Shown: positions 33,387-42,999, counted from the first letter of the stretch. The stretch: DNA of 64,000 nucleotides from SIG710 sp045596925 (GCA_045596925.1 JAZODH010000058.1:1-64000); one strand, 5' to 3'. A program made the numbers and translations. The notes: generated by a model not told the origin, from the sequence alone.

Positions 33387-33938
33387 ATGGACGACGAAAA
33401 GATCATCGAGATGTTTTTTGACCGCAACGAGCAGGCCGTCGGCGAGACCGAGAAGAAATACGGAAGATATTGCCACAGCATTTCTTACAGGATCCTGAAC
33501 TCAAACGAGGACAGCGAGGAATGCGTAAACGACACCTGGCTTTCCGCATGGAATGCGATCCCACCGAAAAAGCCCGAAAGTCTGAGAGGGTTTTTGGGCA
33601 GGATCTGCCGAAACATTTCCCTTGACCGCCTGGATTTTCTCCGTGCAGACAAGCGAAATACAAACGTAACCGAGGCATTCGAGGAGCTTGAGTTGTTTCT
33701 TTCGGGCAAGGAAGAAAATATCCCCGAAGAAATTTTTATGCGCGAGACGGTGAACAAATTCCTCAAATCGCTGGACCAAAAGACAAGGATCATTTTCATG
33801 CGCAGATATTGGTATTTCTGCTCCGTTGAGGAAATTGCGGACAGCATGGGAATAACGGAAAACAACGTCCGAGTCACCCTGCACCGCACCAAACTTAAGA
33901 TGAGAAGCTTTTTTGAAAAGGAGGGTATTACAATATGA
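33387..33938 (+). CDS. ECF-type RNA polymerase sigma factor
   Basis: 183 aa from the ATG at 33387, preceded by GAAGGA; a GTG five codons earlier overlaps a stronger GGAGG and is possible. Region 2 spans about 20-90 (YCHSISYRILNSNEDSEECVNDTW) and region 4 about 125-180 (IIFMRRYWYFCSVEEIADSMGITENNVRVTLHRTK). No regions 1 or 3 are present, as in ECF sigma factors. It overlaps the next gene by 4 bases (ATGA), so the two are coupled. Confidence 0.9.
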   Translation: MDDEKIIEMFFDRNEQAVGETEKKYGRYCHSISYRILNSNEDSEECVNDTWLSAWNAIPPKKPESLRGFLGRICRNISLDRLDFLRADKRNTNVTEAFEELELFLSGKEENIPEEIFMRETVNKFLKSLDQKTRIIFMRRYWYFCSVEEIADSMGITENNVRVTLHRTKLKMRSFFEKEGITI

Positions 33939-35953
33939 AAAGAAAATACGATCTCATGCGTTATGCAGACGACAAATATATTGAGGAAGCGAATCCCGAA
34001 AGAAGGGTCCGCAAGAAAAGCCGGCTGACCGTTCTCATAGCGGCAGTCCTGTCCCTTGCCCTGCTTGTGGGCGCGTTGTCCGTCTTCCTGCTTCCCGCAA
34101 ACAAAAGGGACAATAACGGCGGCAGACCTCACGGCTACCTGGCAATTCAAAGCGGGATCGAAGGCTACCTTGAAAGCCACGGAAGATACGCGAGAAAGAA
34201 TCAAGTATCTCAGGGCGGATTCTGGGACAATTTGTTTAATATGTTCGGCGGCGGTGCCAAGGGTGAGGCCACAATGGACGACGGCTTTGCCTTTAACGGT
34301 GCTGTTGACGAAGCAGACAGAGACGTAGTTGCCGATTATTTTGAGGAATATTCCCCCGAAGCCGCATTGCCAAATGAAAAAAGCGAGACTGACAACTCCT
34401 CGGTTGAAGTCACCGACAACCAGGTTGAGGGCGTCACCGAGGGCGACCGCTTCAAGAGAAGCAACACTCACATCTTCTATCTTGACCGTTACAGTGTGCT
34501 CAAGGTCTACACCATTGAGGGGCTTGATTCAAAGGAGGTAGCGTCGCTTTACGTTGCCGCAGACTTTGAGGCAGATATAGCCGACGCACAAAAAGCTGTC
34601 AACGTGGCAGTTGAAGAAATGTTCCTTTCCCCCGATGCAAAAACTCTCACTCTGATCTTCGTCTTCAGCTCCCCCGATGACGGATCGGTCTACACGGGAA
34701 TTGCAAACTATGACGTTTCCGTGCCTGAAAACGTAAAAATGACGGCGCGCGTTATCCTTTCGGGCGACTATCTTTCCGCTCGCTTTATCGACGGCAAGCT
34801 GCTTGTTATGAGCAGTCAGATGCTCAAGGAAGAAGTACTTTACAAGAACGGCGAGATCGATTTCTCCGACAAGACCGATTATCTCCCCCAAATTTCCGAC
34901 GTAAACGGTGATCTTGAGATCATGTCCGAGGACGACATCATAATCCCCGAGGAGACCTCACGGCTGTGCTACACAAACGTGACCGTCCGCGACAGCGTGA
35001 CCCTCCAGAGCCTTGGCGACAAGTCCCTTTTCTCTCACAGCACCGACGCTTACGTCACGCGTGATCGCATCTATCTGACCAGCATCTGGGCAAAGATGAC
35101 CGAAAAGAGCAGCTCTACTGTCCGCGACGCCATGACAGACATCACCTGCCTGAAAATAGGCGAGGGTGAGCTGACAGAGGAAGGCGTTATTACCGTCCGC
35201 GGCTACGTTAAGGACCAGTACAGCATGGACGAGTACGAGGGCATTTTACGCGTGGTGACCACCACAAACTCTACCGAATATCACAATTCCAATTACGTCA
35301 GCTATGGCTACGACGAAAGATTTACCATTGCAACCGCCACAGGACGCTCAAATGCAAGCCTTTACTGCATTGACGCGACTACCTTTGAGCTGGTTTCCGA
35401 GGTCGTTGATTTTGCGCCTCCTCACGAGGAAGTGCAGTCCGCAAGATTTAACAAGACTATGGCTTACGTCTGCACGTCGATCGAGATGAGTGACCCCGTG
35501 TTCTTCTTTGACCTGTCCGATATAAATAACATCACCTACAAGGACACAGGTACGATCGAGGGCTATTCCACCTCTCTTGTAAACCTTCAGGACGGCTTTT
35601 TGCTGGGCTTTGGCGTGGTCAACTGGAGCGACGCCAAAATCGAGATATACGAAGAGACCGAGGACGGTGTCAGCTCGGTATGCGATCTCACCATTCCCGG
35701 TGCAGACATCTCCCACGAGCACAAAGCGCACTATATCAACCGCGATGAAAACCTTATCGGATTTGGAGTATATCACCGCGACGGCTCGGGCAAGACCGAA
35801 TATATCCTGCTTGGATTTACGGGCGGTGAGCTGGTGGAGATAATCCGCGTGGAAGTGGGCTTTGACCTTGACACCCAGCGCGCGACTCTCATTGACGACT
35901 ACTTCTATATCCTCCACTCGGACGGACTGACAGTCAAAAAGCTTTACAACTAA
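33935..35953 (+). CDS. Membrane-anchored beta-propeller protein, possible anti-sigma
   Basis: 672 aa. A short cytoplasmic N-terminus (1-30) with ADDKYIEEA (11-19) precedes a single membrane helix (31-53) and a large outer domain of the beta-propeller (PF09826) type: repeated YxTRDRIYLTS, GRSNASLYCIDATTFELVSE and a VTEGDRFKRSNTHIFYL start. The D/E-D-K-Y-I-E-E-A motif before a basic patch and membrane helix recalls the sigma-binding segment of many clostridial anti-sigma proteins. Its ATG overlaps the sigma stop, the usual anti-sigma position. No zinc-binding anti-sigma motif is present. Role as sensor is inference. Confidence 0.8.
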   Translation: MKRKYDLMRYADDKYIEEANPERRVRKKSRLTVLIAAVLSLALLVGALSVFLLPANKRDNNGGRPHGYLAIQSGIEGYLESHGRYARKNQVSQGGFWDNLFNMFGGGAKGEATMDDGFAFNGAVDEADRDVVADYFEEYSPEAALPNEKSETDNSSVEVTDNQVEGVTEGDRFKRSNTHIFYLDRYSVLKVYTIEGLDSKEVASLYVAADFEADIADAQKAVNVAVEEMFLSPDAKTLTLIFVFSSPDDGSVYTGIANYDVSVPENVKMTARVILSGDYLSARFIDGKLLVMSSQMLKEEVLYKNGEIDFSDKTDYLPQISDVNGDLEIMSEDDIIIPEETSRLCYTNVTVRDSVTLQSLGDKSLFSHSTDAYVTRDRIYLTSIWAKMTEKSSSTVRDAMTDITCLKIGEGELTEEGVITVRGYVKDQYSMDEYEGILRVVTTTNSTEYHNSNYVSYGYDERFTIATATGRSNASLYCIDATTFELVSEVVDFAPPHEEVQSARFNKTMAYVCTSIEMSDPVFFFDLSDINNITYKDTGTIEGYSTSLVNLQDGFLLGFGVVNWSDAKIEIYEETEDGVSSVCDLTIPGADISHEHKAHYINRDENLIGFGVYHRDGSGKTEYILLGFTGGELVEIIRVEVGFDLDTQRATLIDDYFYILHSDGLTVKKLYN

Positions 35954-35962
35954 ATGACAATA

Positions 35963-35994
35963 CCCCCGCAGACTACGGTCTGCGGGGGATTTGT
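35963..35994 (+). terminator. Strong terminator after the sigma/propeller operon
   Basis: 11-bp stem (CCCCCGCAGAC at 35963-35973 with 35978-35988), TACG tetraloop, then ATTTGTT. Confidence 0.88.
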
Positions 35995-36012
35995 TCGCAG
36001 GTAAACACCCTG

Positions 36013-36060
36013 AGCCTTCTCCAGTGGGAGAAGGTGGCAGCCGAAGGCTGACGGATGAGG
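36013..36060 (+). repeat. Left structured repeat of the DUF559 cassette
   Basis: Starts AGCCTTCTCC, ends GGATGAGG. Two hairpins: CCTTCTCC-AGT-GGGAGAAGG and CAGCC-GAA-GGCTG. It is an inverted copy of the repeat at 36446-36490 with a different second stem. Confidence 0.85.
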
Positions 36061-36065
36061 TGTCC

Positions 36066-36479
36066 TTACTTGGATTGCAAATCAGAATATTCCAACTCAA
36101 GTTTTTTCAAAATATCAGTTACAACTTTGAAAAAATTATTCTTAATGCTTTCGTTTGAGTACCGCAAAACTTTTATACCCCAAGAAGCAAGACAATTATC
36201 TCTTTGCTCATCTGCTCTCCTGTGTTCGATCGATGCATGCTGTATTCCATCTATTTCTACAACTATCTTCTTTTCTGCAATATAAAAATCAACAATATAA
36301 TTTTCTATATTATGCTGCCGTCTTACGTTATATGGCAATCTTTTGAGAAAATCATACCATAAATGTTTTTCTTCGGGAGTCATGTTTTTTCGAAGCTCTC
36401 TGGCATTCGACACATATTTTTTGTTATAAGGTATTATCAGCAACTCCTCATCCACCGCAAGCGGTCCCCCCTCTCCCAC
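36066..36479 (-). CDS. DUF559 endonuclease-like protein
   Basis: Up to 137 aa. It belongs to the DUF559 group related to Vsr/PD-(D/E)xK nucleases: ARELRKNMTPEEKHLWYDFL, then IVDFYI (D65) and VVEIDGIQH (E76, D78). The catalytic acids appear intact. The start is uncertain: a GTG at 36479 lies inside the right repeat and lacks a ribosome site, and the first dozen codons are the repeat itself. The stop lies 6 bases from the left repeat. The DNA is AT-richer than its neighbours. The gene fills the space between the two inverted repeats. Confidence 0.75.
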   Translation of the reverse strand: MGEGGPLAVDEELLIIPYNKKYVSNARELRKNMTPEEKHLWYDFLKRLPYNVRRQHNIENYIVDFYIAEKKIVVEIDGIQHASIEHRRADEQRDNCLASWGIKVLRYSNESIKNNFFKVVTDILKKLELEYSDLQSK

Positions 36480-36490
36480 AGGAGAAGGCT
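36446..36490 (-). repeat. Right structured repeat of the DUF559 cassette
   Basis: Read on the minus strand it starts AGCCTTCTCC-T-GTGGGAGA and ends GGATGAGG like the left copy. The second hairpin is ACCGC-TT-GCGGT instead of CAGCC-GAA-GGCTG, so pairing is kept while sequence differs. It abuts the stop of the PrsA-like gene and may also end that transcript. Confidence 0.85.
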
Positions 36491-36495
36491 TACTT

Positions 36496-37590
36496 TTAAT
36501 ACGACGTATTTACAACCGAATTTTTGATATTGTATTTTGCGATAACGTCCTCGTGGACCACGATATCGTCCTTAAATTCGGAAAGGCGCTCACTCAGCTT
36601 TATCGTAACGAGGTTTGGCTCGAAATCCGTAAAGAAATCGGCGTTTGCAGAAGACGCGTAACCACCCTCGTCAAGCTCCTCGCGCAGAATTATGTGGATT
36701 CCGTATTCGGATTTTACCATGGCGAACTTGCCTACCTCAAGAGAGAAGGCAAGGTCCACCACCTCCGTCACGTACTGTGAGGTCTTTGTGAAATAGTAGC
36801 CGCCGGGGTACTGCTCGTTTGCCTTGTCCTCGCTGTATTTGTCCATGAGGGTGGCAAAATTCTCGCCCTTTGAAAGCATTCCGAGTATATCCTCTGCCTT
36901 TTTCTCCTGCGTCGCGATCTCCGCGTCGGTGAAATCGCGGGTCGCCACGTTGCCCTGCTCGTCGTAGGTGAAATTGCCCTCGTCGTCGGTTATGGGCTTG
37001 TTTGAGGTGTAAAGAAATATCTGCTTTATACGGGCGTAATTCTCCGTATAATATTCCGCTTTTTCCTCATCTGTTATCTTCTCCGTTCCGTTAGAACCGT
37101 AAAGATATTCTTCGAGGTAGTCAAGCTTTGCTTCGATTATATACACCTCGCGGAGAATGTCGTAGTTTACACCGTATGCGGAAAGATAGGAATTGAGAGT
37201 GGACTTGCTTCCGTCCCCGCGCTCTCGGAGGATCGTCTCCATGGTCTGATCTATCTCTTTTATCTCGGACTTGGGCAATTCAAGCTCAAGCTCACTGAAA
37301 AGGTGCATAGCGGAAATAAAGGTCTTTGCGTTATCGGTGACAAAGCCCGTAAAAACCTCGTTGTAGGTCTTGCCGTCCTCGTTCACCTCGTCCCAGATGT
37401 CGTCACCTGCATTGCTGTAAACGCCTTTTACACGCGACAGCCACAGGCGGTACATATTGACCGTTATTTTCTGCTCGCCCAGCTCAAACGCCACCTCCTG
37501 CTTCTTTTTGCCGCAGGACACAAGAGCCGTCAGCATGGCAACCGCCAAAGCAAAAGCCAGAAATCTTGCAAAAAATTTATTGTTCCTCAT
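36496..37590 (-). CDS. PrsA-like peptidylprolyl isomerase lipoprotein
   Basis: 364 aa from the ATG at 37590 (GGAG 10 bases upstream); the frame opens farther up but inside mfd. A lipoprotein signal with lipobox ALVSC (Cys26) is clear. A SurA-like helical N-domain is followed by a parvulin-like region (about 230-320; GENFATLMDKYSEDKANEQYPGG, SEYGIHIILREE). PrsA-type proteins fold exported proteins at the membrane surface. It overlaps the 3' end of mfd by 14 bases and is the last gene of the murD operon. Confidence 0.85.
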   Translation of the reverse strand: MRNNKFFARFLAFALAVAMLTALVSCGKKKQEVAFELGEQKITVNMYRLWLSRVKGVYSNAGDDIWDEVNEDGKTYNEVFTGFVTDNAKTFISAMHLFSELELELPKSEIKEIDQTMETILRERGDGSKSTLNSYLSAYGVNYDILREVYIIEAKLDYLEEYLYGSNGTEKITDEEKAEYYTENYARIKQIFLYTSNKPITDDEGNFTYDEQGNVATRDFTDAEIATQEKKAEDILGMLSKGENFATLMDKYSEDKANEQYPGGYYFTKTSQYVTEVVDLAFSLEVGKFAMVKSEYGIHIILREELDEGGYASSANADFFTDFEPNLVTIKLSERLSEFKDDIVVHEDVIAKYNIKNSVVNTSY

Positions 37591-40500
37591 TTGTTTCGTT
37601 CTCCTTTTTTGCTTCACTCATTCGGATATAGTCAAAGAGAAGTGCCTCGGTTATATCGGTGGGCTTTTCGTCCTTTTGCAGTCGCAGGTTCATATACGGC
37701 GTGCCCGACATGACGATCTTTATCCTGCCGCCGTACTTCTTTGACAGATCCGACCAAATCTCCCAATCGAATTTCGTCGGGAAAATATGCACCTCACTAC
37801 CCGACTGCTCTACTCTTGTAACACCGCATTTTATGGCGTAAGCTCGGATAAGAGCGATCTGCAGAAGATTCAACGCCGCCTTTGGAGGCGTTCCGAAGCG
37901 GTCGTAAAGCTCGTCGGTAATATCCTCACGATCGTATTCGCTGTCGATCATGGCGATCTTCTTGTAAAGTGCCATTCGCTCGGAGGAAGAGCCTACGTAT
38001 TTTTCGGGCAGGTAAGCGTCTGCGTTCAGGGCAATATTGCAGTCGGGCTTTTCCACGATCTTACCGCCCTTTTCTTCAAGCACGGCTTCATTTAAGAGCT
38101 TGATGTAAAGATCATAACCGATAGCCTCAAGGTGTCCGTGCTGCTCTGCTCCCAGCAAATTTCCCGCACCGCGCAGCTCCATGTCGCGCAAGGCGATCTT
38201 AAAGCCCGCGCCGAATTCCGCATACTCCCGTATTGCTTCAAGCCGTTTTTCGGCTATCTCGTCAAGAACCCTGCCGCGGGGGAAGGTGAAATACGCATAG
38301 GCGCGGCGGGACGAACGTCCAACTCGACCTCTCAACTGATGCAACTGTGAAAGACCAAGTCTGTGGGCGTTCTCAACTATAAGCGTATTGGCATTAGGCA
38401 CGTCAACGCCCGTTTCAATGATCGTGGTGCTGACCAAAATATCCGTCTCGCCCGAGAGCATTCTTCCCCAGATCTCCTCAAGCTCCTCCCTTTCCATACG
38501 CCCGTGAGCCACGGTTATGCGGGCATCGGGAATCGCCGCGGAAAGTCTTGCCGCCACCACGTTTATATTGTCAATATTGTTATACAGATAAAAGATCTGG
38601 CCTCCGCGGCGAAGCTCGCGCCGTATTGCCTCCTCGATTATGAGATCGTCGTGCTCAAGAACGTAGGTCTGAACGGGCAGACGGTCGCCCGGTGCCTCGT
38701 CAAGAATGGAGATATCGCGCAGACCGCCCATTGCCATGTTCAGCGTTCGGGGGATCGGCGTAGCACTAAGTGTCAGCACGTCAACGTTGCCGCAAAGCTG
38801 TTTCAGCTTTTCCTTTTGGGCAACCCCAAATCTCTGTTCCTCGTCAATAATGAGCAGACCCAGATCTTTAAATTCAATATCCTTTGAAACCAGGCGATGA
38901 GTGCCGATTATCATGTCCACCTCACCGCGCTTCAATCGGCGCAACGTCAATGCCTGCTGCTTTGGAGTGCGGAAGCGAGAGATGATGTCCACCTCAACGG
39001 GGAAGGAGCGGAAGCGCGCCAGCGCCGTCTGGTAATGCTGCATTGCAAGAATGGTGGTAGGCACCAAGATCGCCACCTGCTTGCCGCCAAGGATCGCCTT
39101 GTATGCGGCGCGGAACGCCACCTCGGTCTTGCCGAATCCAACGTCGCCGCAGAGCAGTCTGTCCATGGGAACCGTGCTCATCATGTCCTGCTTTATTTCC
39201 TCAATGGCAGTCACCTGACTGCTTGTTTCCTCGTAGTCAAATGCCACCTCGAAATCCTGCTGAAAATCGTCGTCGGGCGGGAAAGCAATGCCGCTGAGGC
39301 GCATACGGGAGGCGTAAAGCTGAATAAGCTCCTTCGCCATCTCACGGACCGCGCCCTTGACCTTGGATTTCGCCTTACCCCATTCACCGCCGCCGAATTT
39401 GGACAGCTTTACCGTACCGTCGTCGGCATGAGCACCGATGTATTTTGACACGCGGTCAAGCTTTTCGGTAGGCAGGAACAGCTTATCTGCTCCCGCGTAC
39501 TGAATGCTTATATAGTCACGGCTGACGCCGTTTATTACCTTGTTTGAAATACCCAGGTAGATACCTATACCGTAGTCCTCGTGAACCACGTAGTCTCCCA
39601 CCTTCAGCTCGGCGTAAGAAAGAATCTTCTGCGTTCCCGCGATCTTCTTACCACGTCTTTTGCCCGTGGCAGTTTTAAGGTAAGAACCCTTACCCTGCCC
39701 GTAGGTGGAAAGAACGGAGATCTTTGCCGCAGGAAGCTCGTAGCCGCCGATAAAGTGCCGCCAGACAAGCTGTACCGTTCCCGCAGGCTGTGTAGCCGAT
39801 GTCAGTTCATCCTCCTCGGTGCTCTTGAAAGTGGTATATTCCTCACTTGAAAGAAGCTCGGAAAGGCTGTTTGCCGCCGCCTCGTTTTCGCAAAGGACCA
39901 CCGTTTTGTAGCCGTTCTTTGCGTAAGAAGAAAGGTCCTCCCGCAAAAGGTCAAAATTCTCTGCATAGGAAACGGTGTGCTTTGTGCGGAAGCCAAAAAG
40001 TCCGCCCAATTTCTTACCCGACAGACCTGTCGTCATAGACCCCGCGTGTAAAGTAACGTTACGCTCGCAGAAAAGCTCGAAAGCCGAGACAGGCTTTGTA
40101 TAGTCGGCATATTTTGAGGAGATCGTGCCGCCTTCCATCAGCTCCTCGATCTGACGGTGCAGAGTCCACTCGGCGGTTTTCAACCGTTCGTTTACGGCGG
40201 CTGTGCCGCGGATTATGACAAGATTATTTTCGCCCAAATAGTCAAGCAAGCTCACCCTCTCGGGGTAGATAAGCGAAATATATTTGTCCGCAAAATTTAC
40301 ATCAAGATCGTCCTCAAGGGCACGAATCTCAAGCTCCATTTCCTCTCTTGCACGGCTGTCCTCGCTCTTTTTCAGGTGCGAAGCAATGGCTTTTTTCAGC
40401 TTTTCCCTGCCCTCGGCGGTGATTATCAGCTCGCGCGCGGGAGGAAGCTCTGCATAATCTATGTGGTCGGTGATTCGCTGGCTGTCCACCTCAAAAAGAC

Positions 40501-41167
40501 CCATTCTGTCAATGTCGTCACCGAAAAGCTCGATTCGCAGGGGCGCCACCGAGTTTTTCTCGTTGCCGTCCACGTCCACGTATCTGCCGTAAGGCGGGAA
40601 AATGTCAAGAATACCGCCGCGAACTGCAAACTGACCCGCGCAATCAACTCTGTCAACACGGCTGTAGCCCGCGTCGACGAGCTTTTTCACCGTTTCGTCA
40701 AGATTCAGCAGCTTATTGTAGTCGATACGCATGGAATTGTCGCGCAACACCTGCTCAGGCACCGTATATCCCAGCGCCGCATCGGGGGTGGTAACGACCA
40801 CGTCAAACTCGCCGCTCAAAATTCCATACAACACGTTCAGCCTCTCATGCTCGTACTCATGGGAGGCAGTAATATTATAGAATGTAAGGTCGCGGGCGAT
40901 GAAAAATCCGCATTTCAGCCCAAAGGAGCTTAGCAGATTCCGCATAGCCACCGCTTCTTTTTCCTCGGGACAGACCATCAAGGTCACACCGCCTCGCGCC
41001 TCCCGCACGTCCTCGACCAGAGCCGTACAAAGCGCGTCGGATGCGCCCGAGCAAAGACCGCTTGCCACCACGGGCAATTTCACTTCGCGGTCAAAGGTTT
41101 TGATGACCGTTCCGAGAAGTCCGGCATATTCGCCGTCCCGGCGGATACTATCGGTTAAAATATTCAT
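37577..41167 (-). CDS. mfd: Transcription-repair coupling factor
   Basis: 1196 aa, normal length. Mfd removes stalled RNA polymerase and recruits UvrA. Domains in order: UvrB-like N-terminal part, a CarD-like RNA-polymerase interaction domain (VGDYVVHEDYGIGIYLG), a RecG-like translocase with Walker A GDVGFGKTE (about 671-679), DEEQRFG box and TATPIPRTLNMA, then the TRCF C-terminal domain. It follows pth by 12 bases; in Bacillus pth and mfd are also neighbours. Confidence 0.97.
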   Translation of the reverse strand: MNILTDSIRRDGEYAGLLGTVIKTFDREVKLPVVASGLCSGASDALCTALVEDVREARGGVTLMVCPEEKEAVAMRNLLSSFGLKCGFFIARDLTFYNITASHEYEHERLNVLYGILSGEFDVVVTTPDAALGYTVPEQVLRDNSMRIDYNKLLNLDETVKKLVDAGYSRVDRVDCAGQFAVRGGILDIFPPYGRYVDVDGNEKNSVAPLRIELFGDDIDRMGLFEVDSQRITDHIDYAELPPARELIITAEGREKLKKAIASHLKKSEDSRAREEMELEIRALEDDLDVNFADKYISLIYPERVSLLDYLGENNLVIIRGTAAVNERLKTAEWTLHRQIEELMEGGTISSKYADYTKPVSAFELFCERNVTLHAGSMTTGLSGKKLGGLFGFRTKHTVSYAENFDLLREDLSSYAKNGYKTVVLCENEAAANSLSELLSSEEYTTFKSTEEDELTSATQPAGTVQLVWRHFIGGYELPAAKISVLSTYGQGKGSYLKTATGKRRGKKIAGTQKILSYAELKVGDYVVHEDYGIGIYLGISNKVINGVSRDYISIQYAGADKLFLPTEKLDRVSKYIGAHADDGTVKLSKFGGGEWGKAKSKVKGAVREMAKELIQLYASRMRLSGIAFPPDDDFQQDFEVAFDYEETSSQVTAIEEIKQDMMSTVPMDRLLCGDVGFGKTEVAFRAAYKAILGGKQVAILVPTTILAMQHYQTALARFRSFPVEVDIISRFRTPKQQALTLRRLKRGEVDMIIGTHRLVSKDIEFKDLGLLIIDEEQRFGVAQKEKLKQLCGNVDVLTLSATPIPRTLNMAMGGLRDISILDEAPGDRLPVQTYVLEHDDLIIEEAIRRELRRGGQIFYLYNNIDNINVVAARLSAAIPDARITVAHGRMEREELEEIWGRMLSGETDILVSTTIIETGVDVPNANTLIVENAHRLGLSQLHQLRGRVGRSSRRAYAYFTFPRGRVLDEIAEKRLEAIREYAEFGAGFKIALRDMELRGAGNLLGAEQHGHLEAIGYDLYIKLLNEAVLEEKGGKIVEKPDCNIALNADAYLPEKYVGSSSERMALYKKIAMIDSEYDREDITDELYDRFGTPPKAALNLLQIALIRAYAIKCGVTRVEQSGSEVHIFPTKFDWEIWSDLSKKYGGRIKIVMSGTPYMNLRLQKDEKPTDITEALLFDYIRMSEAKKENETNEEQ

Positions 41168-41179
41168 CTTCTACCTGCG

Positions 41180-41821
41180 TTATGCTTTTTTTGAGTTGCA
41201 GATCTGCATGGCACCGTCAACGTCTCCCGAAAGGATCTTTTCAAGCCCCTCCTGCGCCACGCCAAAGGCATCAAAGAGCTTTTCCTGCTCGTCCTTTTGA
41301 AAAGTTGAAAGCACCCAGTCCGCCAGGTCGTAATCGGGGTTAGGCTTGGCACCAACACCCATCTTTATTCGGGGAAAATTCTGCGTTCCAAGGTGCTCGA
41401 TAATGCTCTTGATACCATTGTGACCGCCCGCACTTCCCTCTCGCCGAACACGCAAACGTCCGGGTTCAAGGCTTATATCGTCAAAAATAACGATAATATT
41501 CTCGGGCGGTATCTTATAAAAGGACGCCGCGGCGGAAACCGCCTCGCCCGACAGATTCATAAAGGTCTGGGGCTTTATGAACAGCACTCTTTTCCCTGCC
41601 ACTGTGGCTTCGCCCGTCAGCGCATTGAATTTCAGACGGTCGATCTTGAAATTCAGCTTTTGAGAGATGTAATCAAGGGTCAAAAATCCCGCGTTGTGAC
41701 GGGTAAAAGTGTACTTCGCGCCGGGATTTCCCAGTCCCACCACGATGTGGGAGATTGTGGCTGTGCCGCTTTCTTCCCTATCCTTTTTTATTTTGTTAAA
41801 AAGCTCAAAAATATCTGCCAT
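41180..41821 (-). CDS. pth: Peptidyl-tRNA hydrolase
   Basis: 213 aa. The catalytic core has VVGLGNPGAKY, the catalytic histidine in TRHNAGF, PQTFMNLSG and IIVIFDDISLEPG, followed by GGHNGIKSI. It recycles peptidyl-tRNA released from ribosomes. The first 24 residues (MADIFELFNKIKK...) precede the usual start of the family, which would be near SHIVVGLG; the upstream ribosome site is weak, so the extension is likely but not certain. Confidence 0.93.
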   Translation of the reverse strand: MADIFELFNKIKKDREESGTATISHIVVGLGNPGAKYTFTRHNAGFLTLDYISQKLNFKIDRLKFNALTGEATVAGKRVLFIKPQTFMNLSGEAVSAAASFYKIPPENIIVIFDDISLEPGRLRVRREGSAGGHNGIKSIIEHLGTQNFPRIKMGVGAKPNPDYDLADWVLSTFQKDEQEKLFDAFGVAQEGLEKILSGDVDGAMQICNSKKA

Positions 41822-41838
41822 TTTCTTTGTTTCCCAAT

Positions 41839-42999
41839 TTATTTTCTGATTCTCACAAGGCTTGAAACCCCTTCGGAAACTGCCGCCAGAAAGACGTCCG
41901 CCTCGTCCTGCGTATTCTTTGCATTCAGGCTGACCCGAATAGTGCAGTCGGCGCTGTTGTTATCAAGACCGAAAGCGGAAAGTGCCGAGCTGACCGTCCT
42001 TGAATGGGACGAACAAGCCGATCCGCTCGAAACGCATATTCCCTTTGACGAGAGGAAATGAAGCATGGTCTCGCTCTTGATAGACGGCAATTTCAGGCTC
42101 AAAATGTGCGGAGCGCGCTCACCCAGCGGAAGATTTATTTCCACCTCGGCAGGCAACCTTTCCGCAATATAATCGCGCAAAGCCGTCATGTGCGCAATAT
42201 CTCGGTCAAGATTTTCAAATCCTTGCGCCGCCGCGCCGCCAAATCCCGCGACACCCACGGTGTTCTCGGTGCCCGAGCGAAGCCCAAACTCCTGACCGCC
42301 ACCAAGCAGCCACGGAACTATTTTCTTTGCTCGCAGTACAGCAGGTGATATCCAAAGCGCGCCGATTCCTTTGGGACCGTGAATTTTATGCGCGCTGACC
42401 GTCACCAGATCCGCACCGAGAGTCGAAACGGAAAATTTCCGCTTCATGTATCCCTGAACTGCATCGCTGTGGCAGAGAGCGTCGGGACTTGCCGCTTTGA
42501 TCGTCTTAAAAGCACTTGAAATATCGTAGAGTGCGCCCGTTTCGTTGTTCACCATCATAAAGGTGGCAAGAAGGACGCCCTGCGCTTCGCGCCTGACCTG
42601 TTCCAGGTCAAGCACACCGCCCGCAGTGGAGATGCGAACGATGTTAAAACCCTGCTCTTCAAGCCTTCCCAAGGCATTTTCAACCGCAGGATGCTCACCT
42701 GCGGTGGTGAGTATCTTGTTGGCAGTCCTGCGAGACTTGGCAAAGACCGTGCCGAAAATGGCAAGGTTGTCCGACTCGCTTCCGCAGGACGTAAATATCA
42801 GCTCACCGTCCTTTGGATTTCTTATTCCAAGAGAACGGCAGACAGAGGCGCGTGCCTCGCGCACCATTTTCTCCGCCTCAAGTCCCGCCGTATGCAAGGA
42901 TGAGGGATTCCCGTAGCACTCTATCGCCTGAGCCATCTTCTCCTTTGCAAGAGAACAAAGCTCGGTGGTAGCACTGTTGTCAAAATAAATTCTATCCAT
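41839..42999 (-). CDS. Cysteine desulfurase (NifS/IscS type)
   Basis: 386 aa class V aminotransferase. The PLP lysine is in VSAHKIHGPKG (about residue 203), and the catalytic cysteine in SSGSACSSHS (about 326). MDRIYFDNSATT at the N-terminus and GGGQEFGLRSGTENT are family hallmarks. It takes sulfur from cysteine for iron-sulfur clusters or tRNA thiolation; no iscU or thiI is next to it, so its acceptor is unknown. Its ATG overlaps the stop of the lipoprotein gene (TAATG). Confidence 0.92.
   Translation of the reverse strand: MDRIYFDNSATTELCSLAKEKMAQAIECYGNPSSLHTAGLEAEKMVREARASVCRSLGIRNPKDGELIFTSCGSESDNLAIFGTVFAKSRRTANKILTTAGEHPAVENALGRLEEQGFNIVRISTAGGVLDLEQVRREAQGVLLATFMMVNNETGALYDISSAFKTIKAASPDALCHSDAVQGYMKRKFSVSTLGADLVTVSAHKIHGPKGIGALWISPAVLRAKKIVPWLLGGGQEFGLRSGTENTVGVAGFGGAAAQGFENLDRDIAHMTALRDYIAERLPAEVEINLPLGERAPHILSLKLPSIKSETMLHFLSSKGICVSSGSACSSHSRTVSSALSAFGLDNNSADCTIRVSLNAKNTQDEADVFLAAVSEGVSSLVRIRK

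Noticed and set aside
36013..36490. A classical insertion sequence
   Set aside because: There is no transposase and I could not find a target-site duplication outside the repeats.
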